Position numbers and translations under genes: made by a program
NCBI GenBank assembly: GCA_030765045.1
Contig: CM060964.1
Location: 316,362,628-316,426,627 of the forward strand
Reading direction: 5' to 3'
Length of the DNA: 64,000 bases
Source of the DNA: Tenodera sinensis
Taxonomy: Eukaryota; Arthropoda; Insecta; Mantodea; Mantidae
The notes under the pieces: model-generated
Databases searched by the model: none
Told to the model about the DNA's origin: nothing
Seen by the model: only the letters and a program-made list of their open reading frames with translations
Shown: positions 40,901 through 50,011 of the stretch, one piece after another
Position numbering within the stretch: the first letter of the stretch is position 1
Layout of the letters: every line of letters begins with the position of its first letter

Positions 40901-41011
40901 TGGTATTTCCTTAAAAACAAATGAGAATTGTTAAATACACATGTACTTACCGAGCTCCAGGCAGGCGAACGCACAAAACACGCTCAGAACAACTTGGGTG
41001 CACCACGCCAT
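10811..41011 (-). CDS. CDA1: Chitin deacetylase 1 (serpentine-type), six coding exons
   Basis: Joined coding exons are 41011-40951, 28337-28150, 28049-27900, 26777-26678, 15990-15669 and 11639-10811 (1650 nt, 549 residues plus TAA). Every intron is GT-AG and every junction keeps frame. Group I insect CDAs are secreted metal-dependent enzymes that deacetylate chitin to chitosan in cuticle and tracheal matrix. Domain order: signal peptide (about 1-20); RVKR at 36-39; CBM14/peritrophin-A chitin-binding domain with Cys55, 74, 80, 90, 103 and 112; LDLa domain with Cys132, 139, 144, 151, 157 and 166 plus SDE 161-163; polysaccharide deacetylase domain from about 205. Catalytic motifs are complete: TFDDA 213-217 (Asp215 base, Asp216 metal), HSITH 271-275 (metal His271, His275), RAPYLR 316-321 and GLYFHA with His440. 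N-glycosylation sequons lie at Asn254, Asn284 and Asn306. TFDDA and HSITH fit CDA1 (serpentine) rather than CDA2 (vermiform), which I recall having TFNGA and SLTH. Length fits the family (about 530-550). The gene looks intact. Confidence 0.96.
11640..15668 (-). other. CDA1 intron 5 (4.0 kb)
   Basis: GTGAGT...TCTAAG intron splitting the catalytic domain between Ile273 and His275. It is AT-rich, with no recognisable exon, transposase or array. Short open frames at 13100-13327 and 13672-13854 resemble nothing known to me. Confidence 0.8.
15669..15990 (-). CDS. CDA1: CDA1 coding exon 5: start of the deacetylase catalytic domain
   Basis: Acceptor GCACAG, donor GTGAGT (15663-15668). It encodes residues 167-274 (both terminal codons are split). 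A cysteine-rich lead-in (Cys178, 183, 188, 190) precedes the NodB-like domain. The exon contains motif 1, TFDDA (213-217), and ends inside motif 2, HSITH (271-275), so the metal-binding triad is split between exons 5 and 6. The N-terminal hydrophobic stretch that can be read upstream of 15990 is intron sequence, not a second signal peptide. Confidence 0.97.
19440..19640 (+). repeat. tRNA-like SINE head followed by (GT)n
   Basis: A GC-rich tRNA-like segment (19450-19537) containing GTCCGAGTTCCACCTCGGGC, which looks like a T-arm/B-box, runs straight into a (GT)n tract at 19539-19574. A GAAAGTATGAGTGAGAGAG tail follows. The architecture matches the repeat at 4961-5146. Confidence 0.5.
20937..21705 (-). 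mobile_element. Non-autonomous TIR element, copy 1 (in CDA1 intron 4)
   Basis: Ends are ACTTTCTCTACT on the left and AGTACAGAAAGT on the right, an imperfect inverted pair. Internal landmarks shared with other copies include AATACAGTAGGCTTTGAGCGA, GGCTATAGCCAGAAAATTCA, a CA-rich tract followed by a 40-base T run (21564-21603), and TCAAAACATATATTTCCGGT near the right end. No transposase frame. A family of at least six copies or fragments is present in this window. True outer boundaries may extend slightly further, because copies 1 and 3 also share a GTTGCACTCACATG flank. Confidence 0.75.
21564..21603. repeat. Poly(T) run of 40
   Basis: Uninterrupted T homopolymer inside TIR element copy 1, next to its CA tract. 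Confidence 0.97.
22830..23140. repeat. (CAT/CAC)n array abutting a (CTT)n array
   Basis: A roughly 250-bp array built of CAT and CAC triplets with interspersed TTGTCATCA units joins a pure CTT run (about 23099-23137). On the minus strand it would read Asp/Gly/Met or Glu runs. It is microsatellite, not protein-coding. Confidence 0.95.
23787..24310 (+). pseudogene. LINE reverse-transcriptase C-terminal fragment
   Basis: The plus-strand frame 23787-24002 includes GEKAVEMENFRYLRYSIVNC followed by a KEI-RI-RKDVYNRKRKLF segment. This resembles the ...FKYLGS-I--DG--- EI--RI--A motif just after the reverse-transcriptase core in RTE/Jockey-like LINEs. Downstream the reading continues with stops and shifts to about 24310. 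It is a 5'-truncated, dead copy inside CDA1 intron 4. Confidence 0.6.
25890..26055 (-). mobile_element. (CA)n array with the end of a TIR element
   Basis: The (CA)n run at 25892-25950 continues into an impure CA/CATG stretch. This is followed by GTGAAGTCTTAATTTCGAAT, TTGTGGGTTGCATG and TACTACTTCGCATAAGTGG...GAAGAAAGTA, which parallels the microsatellite-plus-terminus order of the TIR elements at 20937-21705 and 49122-50011. Probably a truncated member. The match is degenerate. Confidence 0.4.
26160..26400 (-). repeat. tRNA-derived SINE (in CDA1 intron 4)
   Basis: On the minus strand, TGGCGTGGTGGTCAAC (26382-26397) looks like an A box and GGGTTCGATACC (26347-26358) like a B box, about 35 bases apart, as in a tRNA-derived SINE head. 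A body of about 190 bases follows. Differs in sequence from the 6.5-kb and 59.6-kb SINEs. Confidence 0.6.
26678..26777 (-). CDS. CDA1: CDA1 coding exon 4: LDL-receptor class A domain
   Basis: The exon is 100 nt (residues 134-166 plus one base), with acceptor CCTCAG and donor GTGAGT. It carries Cys139, 144, 151, 157 and 166 of the LDLa repeat and the calcium-binding acidic signature DCADGSDENTC. LDLa modules in group I chitin deacetylases are thought to mediate protein or lipid contacts. The exact role is not known from sequence. Confidence 0.97.
26778..27899 (-). other. CDA1 intron 3 (1.1 kb)
   Basis: GTAAGA...CCTCAG intron between the chitin-binding and LDLa exons. I see no repeats, ORFs or motifs worth naming in it. 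Intron 2, at 28050-28149, is only 100 bp. Confidence 0.85.
27900..28049 (-). CDS. CDA1: CDA1 coding exon 3: second half of chitin-binding domain
   Basis: Exactly 50 codons (residues 84-133), phase 0 at both ends. The acceptor is TTGTAG and the donor GTAAGA. It supplies Cys90, Cys103 and Cys112, completing the six-cysteine CBM14 domain, then a Lys-rich linker. Its last residues include Cys132, the first cysteine of the LDLa domain. It lies only 100 bp from exon 2. Confidence 0.97.
28150..28337 (-). CDS. CDA1: CDA1 coding exon 2: linker, RVKR site, first half of chitin-binding domain
   Basis: The acceptor is TTGCAG and the donor GTGAGT (28144-28149). The exon encodes residues 21-83. A Ser/Pro-containing segment and the basic run RRVKR (35-39) precede the start of the CBM14 domain, which includes Cys55, Cys74 and Cys80. 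The segment CKDKDAGEWFRLVAGEG is strongly conserved among insect CDA1 proteins. The exon ends in phase 0. Confidence 0.96.
29008..29021. repeat. Poly(G) run of 14
   Basis: Homopolymer in CDA1 intron 1, followed within 20 bases by a short TA repeat. A G run this long is rare in AT-rich insect DNA and may also be a sequencing risk site. Confidence 0.95.
32025..32051. repeat. Perfect inverted repeat (13-bp arms, 1-base centre)
   Basis: TTTTCAGTATTAC and its exact complement GTAATACTGAAAA are separated by one T. A third related arm, TCAGTAATACTGA, follows at 32052-32064. It lies in CDA1 intron 1. It could extrude as a small cruciform, but no function is implied. Confidence 0.9.
40951..41011 (-). 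CDS. CDA1: CDA1 coding exon 1: signal peptide
   Basis: The exon encodes 20 residues plus the first base of codon 21 and ends at a GTAAGT donor (40945-40950). The peptide starts MAWCTQVVLSVF and continues as a short hydrophobic stretch, as expected of a secretory signal. The start is supported by an in-frame TGA two codons upstream and a favourable context (purine at -3, G at +4). Its link to exon 2 is by frame: the leftover G plus TG makes Val21. Because the next exon is 12.6 kb away, exon 1 is the least certain exon, although the signal peptide, donor and TATA box all agree. Confidence 0.85.
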
Positions 41012-41063
41012 TTCTCACGCGTGGACACTTAATAATAGCGGAGTTGCTCGCGCCTACTGTTGC

Positions 41064-41071
41064 CTTTTATA
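41064..41071 (-). promoter_or_regulatory. TATA box of CDA1
   Basis: The minus strand reads TATAAAAG here, 53 bases from its 3' end to the ATG at 41011. A start site about 30 bases downstream (near 41040) would give a 5' leader of roughly 30 nt with no upstream ATG. A CCAAT motif lies on the same strand at 41161-41165, and the 41060-41240 segment is GC-rich compared with its surroundings. This suggests a sharp, inducible-type core promoter, but the transcription start is not seen directly. Confidence 0.7.
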
Positions 41072-41239
41072 TGCGGCCTACATCCTCCACGGATTCTTGC
41101 CGGGATTCTGTTTTCTTAGGCCGGCAAAAGGGGACAACCCCTCTCCATTCTTGATCGGCCATTGGCGGAGAAACTCTTGGAGACGATGACGTTGCCGGTA
41201 TCCATCATGGCTGCATGCGCACGCGCTGACCTCTCCATC

Positions 41240-41887
41240 CCCAATTTCCCCTACCCACCCACCTTCCTTGTACGTTGTTTATAAGAGTATTCCGTCGTCG
41301 GTATCCGCTGTGACATTGAACAAATTTTGTAACGGTGAAAAGCGAGAGTGAATGAGCAGCATTTTTGGTTTTCTTTTGTTCTAATGTGACTCTTCCTCAA
41401 TTCATGCCCAATTAACGTTCTTAAGGTTTGTTGTAATATGTGATCCGTGACACAGAGCTTGAAATAATTTGACAGCTCATAAACCTCAGCATTCACTTTT
41501 CCTTTCATTAGTGAAAACAACTCAGGAACTGGCTACCGGATCAAGGCTTTTCCGGTTCGCCGAATCTCACTATCTTCCTCTTTAACACATTTTTTGGTAT
41601 CTCATATTCAAGTTCCAAAATATTTTGTTGGTTCCAAAAGTTGGGACCACACAGGTCGTTGTCTATGTACAATGGAAGCTACACTGATTTTATTTCATTT
41701 TTATATAGTTGCCTTTAACTAATGGAGTCACATCGCCAACTTTGACTTAGATCAGGGGCGGGCACAATAGTGTCTGCTCCGAATGCACTGTACAGGCAAC
41801 CCGCATAACATTCTTGCTGGCTGGAGGAGTGGCACCTCTTCGTTTCTTAAGCTGTTGGCAGTGGCGGATTGATACAGTTAAGGATCA
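41240..41887. other. CDA1 upstream region
   Basis: Intergenic sequence beyond the CDA1 promoter with no recognised gene. Short frames on the minus strand have no identifiable domain. Any proximal enhancer of CDA1 would lie here or in intron 1, but I cannot point to a defined site. Confidence 0.5.
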
Positions 41888-42584
41888 GTGCGTTTGTTTC
41901 AAACAGAAAAAAGGCATTCATACTTTTACTATGTGAAATCGGAGTTACACACCTTATCATCATCCAAACATATGAGAAGACGTTCAGACTCTGGCGTAAT
42001 ATCTGTAACAGTAATATGCAGCTGCGCCGAGAGATGGTCACCTAAAACGCGAGATCTGAGTTTTGGCTTTGCAGTGTTCATCAGAGAGAAAAAAAAAAGT
42101 TCACAGACATACATGGAGCAAAATATTGCTGTAACAGTGTAACAGGAGTACATTCTCTCAAACCAACTTACGAATATTACCTTGCACAATTCTTTGAACA
42201 CATCTGTGCTAACTAAATCTCTGCACCTACATTTTCTCACTAGGTCTGTTTGTGGATCTAGGAGTTCACATTGCAAGTTAACTCTTACATTGACTACATC
42301 TACAGTAAAAGGGTTAACAAACTTTGGAATTTCATTCTCAAGATTCCTGAAATCATGGAATCTATGTGAAGTAAACACAGATTTTAACTCTTCAAGAATG
42401 GTACTGCAACTAATTAGTTGGACCTCTGGCACAGTACCAAGTGATTCTATACATTTGAAATACGTATTTCATAATTTGATTTGTTGGTTAAGAGAGTTGA
42501 CACATGTCAAAGTATGTTTCTTATGTTTAGATTCTAAACCTTCTAGAACTTTGGCACGATCTAAATCTGTAATAATAACAAAGA

Positions 42585-42590
<6 letters not shown>
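41888..42590 (-). pseudogene. hAT transposase C-terminal fragment (ZBED5-like)
   Basis: An open minus-strand frame of 167 codons (42432-41929) includes FHDFRNLENEIPKFVNPFTV, LLDPQTDL and the hAT-dimerisation-like segment CSMYVCELFFFSLMNTAKPK, LRSRVLGDHL and ITP. This matches the C-terminal part of ZBED5 / GTF2IRD2-type domesticated or active hAT transposases. The N-terminal BED finger and catalytic core are absent. The upstream part (42433-42590) is frameshifted and then cut off by an AAT array. It sits about 0.9 kb upstream of the CDA1 start and is unrelated to it. Confidence 0.7.
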
Positions 42591-42932
<342 letters not shown>

Positions 42933-43374
42933 AAAAATGTATAAAACATGTATAGAAATGTAGTTCAGTAAACGCTTACTAGTTTTTTTGTAGTATGCGG
43001 CGTGATATCTACAATAAAGCCCTTCAAAGTTGGTTCGAAGAAAACCATGTAATATCTAGTTACAAAATGAGGTAGACATAATTCCTCCACTAATACCGGT
43101 TGCGAAACGATTTTTGGACTCCTGAAATCAACTAAGGAAAGGGGTGCGTACCGTTGTGTTGCATAATTGCACGGTGAAACATTCATGATTCACAGCGATT
43201 CACGAATCCGCTTTTGTCCACCTCTGACTTGGAGAAATTCAGTTGTTTGTAAACTTTGGGTTAAATTAGCTCTGATTTGATGCTATAAATATTGAAATAT
43301 ACCTGCATTCGTTGGCTCTACCATTGATACTAGCGTATGCGTTATTACTTTGAATGCATTATTAATACGATTTT

Positions 43375-43880
43375 ACTTTCTCTACTACGTATAGTAAACT
43401 AGAGGAAGTACTGAATTCCACTCATATTATGACAAATGAAATGTATATCTTGAGTTTTCTGGCTATAGCCACTATTGTCGCATGTACTCTGGATGACTTT
43501 TGCATAACAGTAAGAGATAGACCAAATCTTACTATACAGAAATGTAGATCTTCCTAAAATACACAATTTATGTCTCGATATATATTTTTTTTTGTAGAGT
43601 GAGCCATTTCGGAGATATGCCTTGTTATGTGTGAGTTTTGGAGAACTTATACTTCTGTCAAATGGAACATCGTTATTCATGTTTTTATATGTTAACCGTG
43701 CAAAGAGAACGGAATTTGAAAGTTCTAAAAGATTTGACTATCGTTCAAAGCCTACTGTATTCCCATATTCTCCTTGTACCTACAAGAAAATAAGCAATAA
43801 GATAATTTCTGCAAATGTTTATCTCAACTAACATGAAGAAGATATAGGAATAAGAGTTTGTAAGTAAGAGTAGAGAAAGT
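43375..43880 (+). mobile_element. Non-autonomous TIR element, copy 2 (about 506 bp)
   Basis: Ends are ACTTTCTCTACT (43375-43386) and AGTAGAGAAAGT (43869-43880), a perfect 12-bp inverted pair. It shares internal blocks with copies at 20937 and 49122 in opposite orientation, for example TTTTCTGGCTATAGCCAC and AAAGCCTACTGTATTCCCAT. It lacks the CA tract present in longer copies, so it is an internally deleted form. Confidence 0.8.
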
Positions 43881-45463
43881 CACATAAGATTTTTTCTAAT
43901 GAGCTTACCTCAGATTCCCGAGTTCTGAGAACACCTATAACTAATAGCATGCCTTAGTAACTAGTAGTTTAGGAGGCTTTGACTCAATTGTTTGGTGGTT
44001 GATTCGCTGACTCAAATCGGGTTGTTTGAATGTAATAATATGGAGTTAATGGAGATTTAGTATGTATTGCATGAAGAATTTGAAGTCAGAACATGAGTTT
44101 TGAAGACACATTAAAGAGGCATGGGAAATTGGCTACATGTCATTGATTCTTGAAATATCTAGAACAAAATATGAAATATTGATTCACCTTTAATTACAGT
44201 TAATTAGTTTTCAATAGTGTTTGAAAAACACAAGTTAGTCTGTTCTAAATGTGGTATTCAACGTAGGTAATGTGTTATTGCTGATTATTAAAATGCTTAA
44301 ATTAAGGCCGCAGGTTTGTTTTACTTCCCGCCCTGGTGTACGTTGCATTGTATTATACCATCCAAATTTATGTTGGTATATGGATATCTCCTCGGAAACG
44401 AATTCTTGTACTGAAATCTTACATTTTCCTGAGTGTAAATGTCATCTGTAAGAAGTGAAAAACACAATCGTGCAACAATAATTATATACTTGTTTAATCC
44501 AAACAACCATTTACGAGTATGATATTACCGTAAGAGAATTCGACCCTGACGAGCAAAGCCAGAGCTTGAAAGGAAATTCAACTTTTGAACAGAGACTTAG
44601 GAGAAAGGGAAAATTCTCATATGGATACCTGAAACTGAATGTAAAGAAGTTCTGGCTGTGTCGTTGTGAACATAAATGCGTGCATTGAGTGAGAAGCAGT
44701 TGGCAGGTTGTTTGCTGCTGGAGATGGCACAGGTCCGCGGACAGAGTGCATGAGATAGCAGAGAAACTTGGCAACTAAAAGTTCAAGGATGGTCCGGTGT
44801 TGCAAACGCAATCAGTAACTTTGATGCTAGAACCTAATAACAGAAAACGGTGAGGAAGGCGTTGTTATTGTAGGATTGTGATGACAACACTATCTGACCG
44901 CAAGAAATTTGGGCGTTGATGGGATCTAAGATGATGGCGAAATATAATTCCCTGGCATTCTTAGCCAATATGCCAAATATGATGGTTATCGCATAACGGT
45001 TGTATACACAGGTCACATGTTTACGTACATCACGACATATTCAATCTTTGCACAAACATCTGATGTGTAATAAGCTATGTTTTCAATTGTTTATAATATG
45101 GTTTTCTACAATATTTTTATACAAATCTTATTTTTTAACTTCCTTCTACCATGGACACGATTTGGATAGCGACGTTATGAGAGTTAAGCTCAAGAAATCA
45201 AGAGTAGCACTGCCTTAAGATTCTAACATTGCAGAAAAGTTATCAAACTGGGCGCCTTCCTTCAAGGGATATGATATTGATTCCTGGGTTTGAGTCATAC
45301 ATACCCATAGTGTTATATGGAGTCATTTAGGAGTACTTTAAACTGTGAAAGCTAAAATTTTAACTTCATTTGAAATAAGCCAGTACCTCAAACCTGAATT
45401 CTCCGAAATTTAGTATTCTTTGTTGTTTAGATATACATGTTGTATTAAATTTTGTGCTTAAAA

Positions 45464-45684
<221 letters not shown>

Positions 45685-45776
45685 ATTACGAATATACATA
45701 TTTAGTGTTTTATGGGATAAGGTATACTTAAAACAAAAATAACTAGACATAATTCTCCCATAAAAATGTAATCACA

Positions 45777-46165
45777 TATGGTCCAGAGACTTGGCATTTG
45801 AAATCAAGAACACTAACTAAACTAAACTCTACAGAAATGGATTTTTGGCGACGATCTGCAAAAATCTCAAGCAGAGACAAAATCAGAAATACAGTTATAA
45901 GGGAAAAATAAAAGTAAAACGTTCAGTGGTAGAAGAAATTAAAACAGAACAATTAAGTTGGTCTGGACACGTCAAAAGGACGGATGAGAACAGGGACGTA
46001 GGAAGAGGGGAAGCCCTAAATTAACATGGAAACAAGGAACAGCACTAATCATGAAAGAAAGGAGATTAGAAGACCTGGGAAGACAGAGAAGAGTGGAGAA
46101 AAATTATATGTAGCTCCTAAATGAGTACAGGAAGATGTCACAGACATTGTAAACCTGGAATACAA
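45777..46165 (+). pseudogene. LINE ORF2 C-terminal fragment with a triplet-repeat 3' end
   Basis: The plus strand reads TYGPETWHLKSRTLTKLNST, EMDFWRRSAKISSRDKIRNT and, after one frameshift, EQLSWSGHVKRTDENR. This is the classic tail following the reverse transcriptase of RTE/L1-like LINEs (YG-ETW, EM-FWRR, RI-W-GHV-RM). It ends near AATACAATTTATTATTATTA and runs into an ATT/ATC/GTC array (46163-46257), which probably grew from the LINE 3' tail. Confidence 0.8.
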
Positions 46166-46257
46166 TTTATTATTATTATCATCATCATCATCATCGTCGT
46201 CGTCGTCATCATCATCATCGTCATCATCATTATCATCATCATTATTATTGTTATAGC
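46163..46257. repeat. (ATT/ATC/GTC)n triplet array
   Basis: Mixed triplet repeats immediately after the LINE fragment, about 95 bp. Confidence 0.95.
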
Positions 46258-46599
46258 AATGTTAATTTAAATATACTGTTGTTCTTATAGAGCTGATGAA
46301 TTTTAATATCCAAAAAGGTTTCAATAGTGAAGAAAGAAGAAAGAGAACACATCGGCATAAGTAACAATAGGAATATTATGATGATAATGTAATTGATAGA
46401 TTATTGTATGCAGAGTAAATGGAAACAAATTGAAGTTCCTAAACAATTTATGTTTGAACATAGCAAAGCAGGCAAAATTAAATATTTTTTCATTTATGAG
46501 TTATGGCTAATCTGTAGAACGTAAAGTGTTATAGGCAAAGGAGAAATATCAGTCCGGTTGACTATGAAAATCTTTCCAGCCAAGATGATGTAAACCATT

Positions 46600-46705
46600 C
46601 TATTCCCGATTGGGCTGAGGATTGCTTTCCTTTTAACTAGGATCATTCCCTAGCCTTCCCAGAATCTGGAAGTATGAACGTGGACGTGAATGTGAGTGTT
46701 TCATA
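46600..46705 (+). repeat. SINE tail fragment, family of 4961-5146
   Basis: CTGGAAGTATGAACGTGGACG and a following GTGAATGTGAGTG stretch match the pre-(TG)n tail of the SINE at 4961-5146. The tRNA-like head is degraded and the TG tract is short. Confidence 0.4.
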
Positions 46706-47121
46706 ACAAAAGTTAATTTAAACAACTTTTACACATTTCTTCAGTCAATGAGTTAAAATGTCATCAGTTGTTTCTTCTAAGCCCCAGATATGATCATGGA
46801 AGTTACTGTGGGCTGTACAGATGAACCAGTTAAAATGCTGTAGAAATGTCTTCTACTTATGACTGAAACTTCCTTGTTCCAGTAGTTTAAATTTTTTTGC
46901 AGTATCTCCATTGATTCGCTTAATGGCTCCTATGGAAATTTATTGCTTCCTAATGAAAAGGTATACAGACTGTAAATCTTGCGCTTGAATTTTGAAACAA
47001 AGGCCCTAAGATAATATAAGTTTCAGGAAGAACCAAAATTGGGGGCATAGCGTGAATAACACTGTACCCCAGGACGATGGTGCAGCAAGAGGTTAGCTAC
47101 CGTCAACATTACTTCTGTGTT

Positions 47122-47122
<1 letters not shown>

Positions 47123-47204
<82 letters not shown>

Positions 47205-47279
47205 AGAACAATATTTTCTTCTTCTTCTTCTGCAGAATGAATTTGATTAATAATTGTTTTTATTGTGTGTGTGTCTGTA

Positions 47280-47338
<59 letters not shown>

Positions 47339-47413
47339 AGAACAATATTTTCTTCTTCTTCTTCTGCAGAATGAATTTGATTAATAATTGTTTTTATTGT
47401 GTGTGTGTCTGTA

Positions 47414-47466
<53 letters not shown>

Positions 47467-47541
47467 AGAACAATATTTTCTTCTTCTTCTTCTGCAGAAT
47501 GAATTTGATTAATAATTGTTTTTATTGTGTGTGTGTCTGTA

Positions 47542-47608
<67 letters not shown>

Positions 47609-47679
47609 AGAACAATATTTTCTTCTTCTTCTTCTGCAGAATGAATTTGATTAATAATTGTTTTTATTGTGTGTGTGTC

Positions 47680-47757
<78 letters not shown>
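47123..47757. repeat. Compound tandem repeat: four unique units embedded in (TG)n
   Basis: Four near-identical about-70-bp units, each beginning TAAATAGAACAATATTTTC (starts at 47200, 47334, 47462 and 47604), then a (TTC)4-5 run, CTGCAGAATGAATTTGATTA and TTGTCTGTATG-type leader. They are separated by (TG)n tracts of differing lengths. Repeat spacing is 134, 128 and 142 bp. The unit bodies differ little, so the array expanded recently. Confidence 0.95.
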
Positions 47758-48013
47758 CGATTATTCATATCTATTCAGATTTTGTTCTGTGGCAGGTAAA
47801 CCTACTCTCATGAGCTCTTATTTCTTATTTTTTTCCCTATTCCTTATAAACTTCATCTCTACAATTTCAATTTTCCTTCTATCTGCCAAATTGAACGTAC
47901 GATTCTCTCATACATTAAGGCTGAAAATGTGTTATCACTGTTTGTGTAAAGTGTTGTAATTCTTAAGAAGTACCAAAATATGATTTTCGAGGATGTTTTT
48001 TACGGTTTACGAG

Positions 48014-48116
48014 TATTTTCTCTACTACGTACTTACAGTACGCAGAGAACTAATTTCATTCCACCTAAAAATGTGATAAGACTTCACAAGAAATACACAT
48101 TTTAAGGCCCATTGAT
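48014..48116 (+). mobile_element. Solitary end of the TIR element family
   Basis: TTTTCTCTACTACGTACTTAC followed by a CAGAGAACTAATTTCATTCC block and ACAAGAAATACACATTTTAAG parallels one terminus of the family (copies at 55671 and, inverted, at 21705 and 50011). The rest of the element is absent. Confidence 0.6.
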
Positions 48117-48474
48117 GGCCCCCTCCCGAAAAATTAATAAAGCTCGGCGTGCGCACGTATATCTTTGAGCATATTGAGTCAAAAACGAAAATTTGGATTA
48201 ATATAAAATTTAATACTATAGTAAAGACAAACATGCTAGAGAAACGCTTTCATACTACCATCTGCATGTAAAAATATTTGTCACTTTAATTTCCTAAAAA
48301 ACAATTGTAGCGATTTTTATTAAATCATCACAATTTAATATATTTTTATGCATATACCCGGAATTTTCTGTGAATAACCTGTGAAATTCTCTTCATTCTG
48401 CTTGAATTCTGTGCAATTTTGTAAAACTGAAATCAAATTGCATGTATATACAAAATGCTAGAGTGTGAAATGGT

Positions 48475-49100
48475 TGGAAAGGGTGTATGGCACGTTGGCA
48501 GGGAACAGAATGCTATGTGGTGTTGAACTATATGGAATAAATTATGAAATGGAAAATGTTAGATCCTGTATGCAGAAGGTTCTGCAAGAAGGTGCCAGAA
48601 TTGCCAGTTGTAGCAATTAAAGTAATTGCACAAATTGAAATTAGAGAAATAGCAAGAAAAGGACTGATTGTGATGCAAAGAGCTCTGAAGTATTGGTGCA
48701 AGATCTTGAATTTATTAACAAAGTCAGGAAATGAGCTTACCAGACATAAGTTGGGCAAGATATCTAAGGATCGATTTAAAAAATAATGGCTTTGGAAGTG
48801 TATGGAGAAAGAGAGAAACCAGCATTAGAGGTTTCTGCAGGGGTAGAAGGAAAATATATGCAGATACAAACATTATTTAGTGAATCAACAGAAAGGAGGT
48901 CACTAGTGTTTTATCCCGTAGTGAAGAACACCTGGGAAAGAGAAAGGTATATAGACAACCAAGCTAAGAAGGAGAGGGGTTTGCGTGATGACTGGGGTGT
49001 GGAGTTTAAAAGGACAAACAAGTGGATACACACAACACTAATGATCATTATGCAGAGGAAGAGAGAATTTTGAGCATGTAGTGTTCGAATGTAAAAAAGT
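48475..49100 (+). pseudogene. LINE C-terminal remnant (R1-clade-like)
   Basis: Across shifting plus-strand frames it reads QKVLQEGARIASC, SWARYLRIDLKNNGFGSVW and, at the end, GRENFEHVVFECKK. The last matches the Cys/His tail (EHV--EC) of R1/I-type LINE polyproteins. At least three frame changes make it a fossil. TIR element copy 3 lies directly downstream. Confidence 0.6.
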
Positions 49101-49121
49101 CTGCTATGTTGCACTCACATG

Positions 49122-49814
49122 ACTTCCTCTTCTCTTGTACTAACCATTCTTAAAAACCCTTATTCCTTTATCTTCTTCGTGTTAGTTGAGATAAACATTC
49201 AGAAATTATCTTATTGTTTATTTTCTTGTAGGTACAAGGGGAATATGGTAATACAGTAGGCTTTGAGCGATAGTCAAATCTTTTAAAGCTTTGAGATTCC
49301 GTTCTCTTTGCATGGTTAAGATATAAACAAAATGAATCAGGATCTTCCATCTGACCAAAGTTTAAATTTTTCAAAACTCACATAAATAACAAGGAATATC
49401 TCCGAAATGGTTGACTCTACAACAAATTATTTGGACATAAATTGTGGGTTGCAAGATCTACATTTTATATAGTAAGATTTGGTCTACCTCTTACGGTTTA
49501 TCAGTTATGTAAAAGTCCTCCAGAGTAAACAGGACAACATAGGATATAGCCAGAAAATTCAAAATGTACATTTCGTTTGCCTTAAAGATATCTCAAACAC
49601 GTAACATTTTAATCAAAATTGTTAGAGCCATTTTCGAGAAAATCGAAATTGTTGACAATTTTTTCATATAAAGGGTAGTTTAGAGTGGAGGAATTTTCTT
49701 CAAAATCTTCGTGTTGTATCGTTATAAGACATTAAACTAAAGTACTAACTTTGGTTTCTAGCCGACTTTTCGTTTTTGAGTTATGCTGCCTACAGACTGA
49801 CACACACACACACA

Positions 49815-49856
<42 letters not shown>

Positions 49857-50011
49857 CACACACACACACACACACACACACCTACCTTCTTCTAAAAATA
49901 GACTGGATTTGGATTCAGGAGGGCTCAAAACATATTTCCGGTGAAATCTCGACATCGAATTTTTGGGTGGAATACAACACTTCCTCTACTTGCATACGTA
50001 ATAGTGACAGT
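49122..50011 (-). mobile_element. Non-autonomous TIR element, copy 3 (about 890 bp)
   Basis: Collinear with copy 1 (20937-21705): shared flank GTTGCACTCACATGACTT, AATACAGTAGGCTTTGAGCGA, the ATAGCCAGAAAATTCAAAAT block, a CA array (49799-49881), TCAAAACATATTTCCGGTGA and a terminus CTTCCTCTACTTGCATACGT. Slightly longer than copy 1 because it keeps a segment around 49360-49470 that copy 1 has lost. Confidence 0.8.
49799..49881. repeat. (CA)n microsatellite inside TIR element copy 3
   Basis: Dinucleotide run with a few interruptions, at the same relative position as the CA/T tract of copy 1. Confidence 0.95.

Larger units (their letters stand above)
28338..40950 (-). other. CDA1 intron 1 (12.6 kb)
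   Basis: GTAAGT...TTGCAG intron separating the signal-peptide exon from the rest. It is AT-rich, and I saw no further CDA-like exon or clear transposase in it. Notable contents: a 14-base G run (29008-29021), an inverted repeat at 32025-32051, an unexplained plus-strand frame at 30377-30607 and an acidic decayed frame near 39990-40260. Long first introns often hold enhancers, but none is demonstrable here. Confidence 0.8.

Noticed and set aside
47023..47959. Thr-His and Val-Cys repeat proteins
   Set aside because: Translations of (TG)n/(CA)n tracts. The same applies to frames at 5019-5291, 19342-19812 and 49751-50056.
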